The notes below the pieces were generated by a model. That model searched no databases, was not told the DNA's origin, and was given only the letters and a program-made list of their open reading frames with translations. A stretch of DNA of 64,000 nucleotides from Amphiura filiformis. Its lineage: Eukaryota > Echinodermata > Ophiuroidea > Amphilepidida > Amphiuridae. A program made the translations under genes and the position numbers. Of this stretch, positions 63,928-64,000 are shown piece after piece (positions within the stretch are counted from its first letter, which is position 1; every line of letters begins with the position of its first letter). Where the stretch lies: contig NC_092636.1 of assembly GCF_039555335.1 (NCBI RefSeq), positions 651,501 through 715,500 on the forward strand. The letters run 5' to 3'.

Positions 63928-64000
63928 GTAAAAAATACCACTCAAAGAATTATCACAAAAAATTCATAATTATGTACAAATATGTGAAAAATTGAACAGG

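Overview
The window is nuclear DNA of an animal: long introns, GT-AG splice junctions, AT-rich non-coding sequence and many fold-back transposons. The retroelements (a DIRS-type element, LINE and SINE pieces), a beta-class carbonic anhydrase (a class lacking in vertebrates) and a TBC1D1/TBC1D4-type Rab-GAP fit an invertebrate, perhaps a deuterostome such as an echinoderm or hemichordate. Species cannot be fixed from the sequence alone.

Two protein genes are firmly supported, and they converge tail to tail. On the + strand, three exons at 5385-7786 encode all but the N-terminus of a beta-carbonic anhydrase. On the - strand, thirteen exons from 60674 down to 25082 encode the C-terminal 762 residues of a TBC1D1/TBC1D4 (AS160)-like Rab GTPase-activating protein: Ser/Pro-rich regulatory linker, TBC catalytic domain, then coiled coil and Ser-rich tail. 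All exon phases agree except for one extra base in the TBC-domain exon at 32740-32833, which breaks the frame. Its N-terminal exons lie beyond the right edge.

Layout: 1-5000 is repeat-dominated (retroelement 3' end, LINE end, a TTAA-flanked element with a ~128-bp tandem array at its centre, a fold-back MITE, and a copied piece of the carbonic anhydrase gene). 5.4-7.9 kb is the carbonic anhydrase. 8-25 kb is intergenic DNA with about ten MITEs, a SINE, a dead LINE reverse transcriptase and large AT-rich blanks. 25-60.7 kb is the Rab-GAP gene, its introns filled with MITEs, a LINE, minisatellites and, at 51.8-58.9 kb, a decayed GC-rich DIRS-like retrotransposon on the - strand. 60.7-64 kb is intron or upstream sequence with an unexplained cluster of ten copies of a 15-bp motif.

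The least explained signals are: the 15-bp motif cluster at 62053-63927; a possible unannotated + strand transcription unit at 39989-42025 inside a Rab-GAP intron, with a tandemly duplicated exon candidate; the frame break in the TBC domain; and the duplicated exon-intron junction of the carbonic anhydrase gene.
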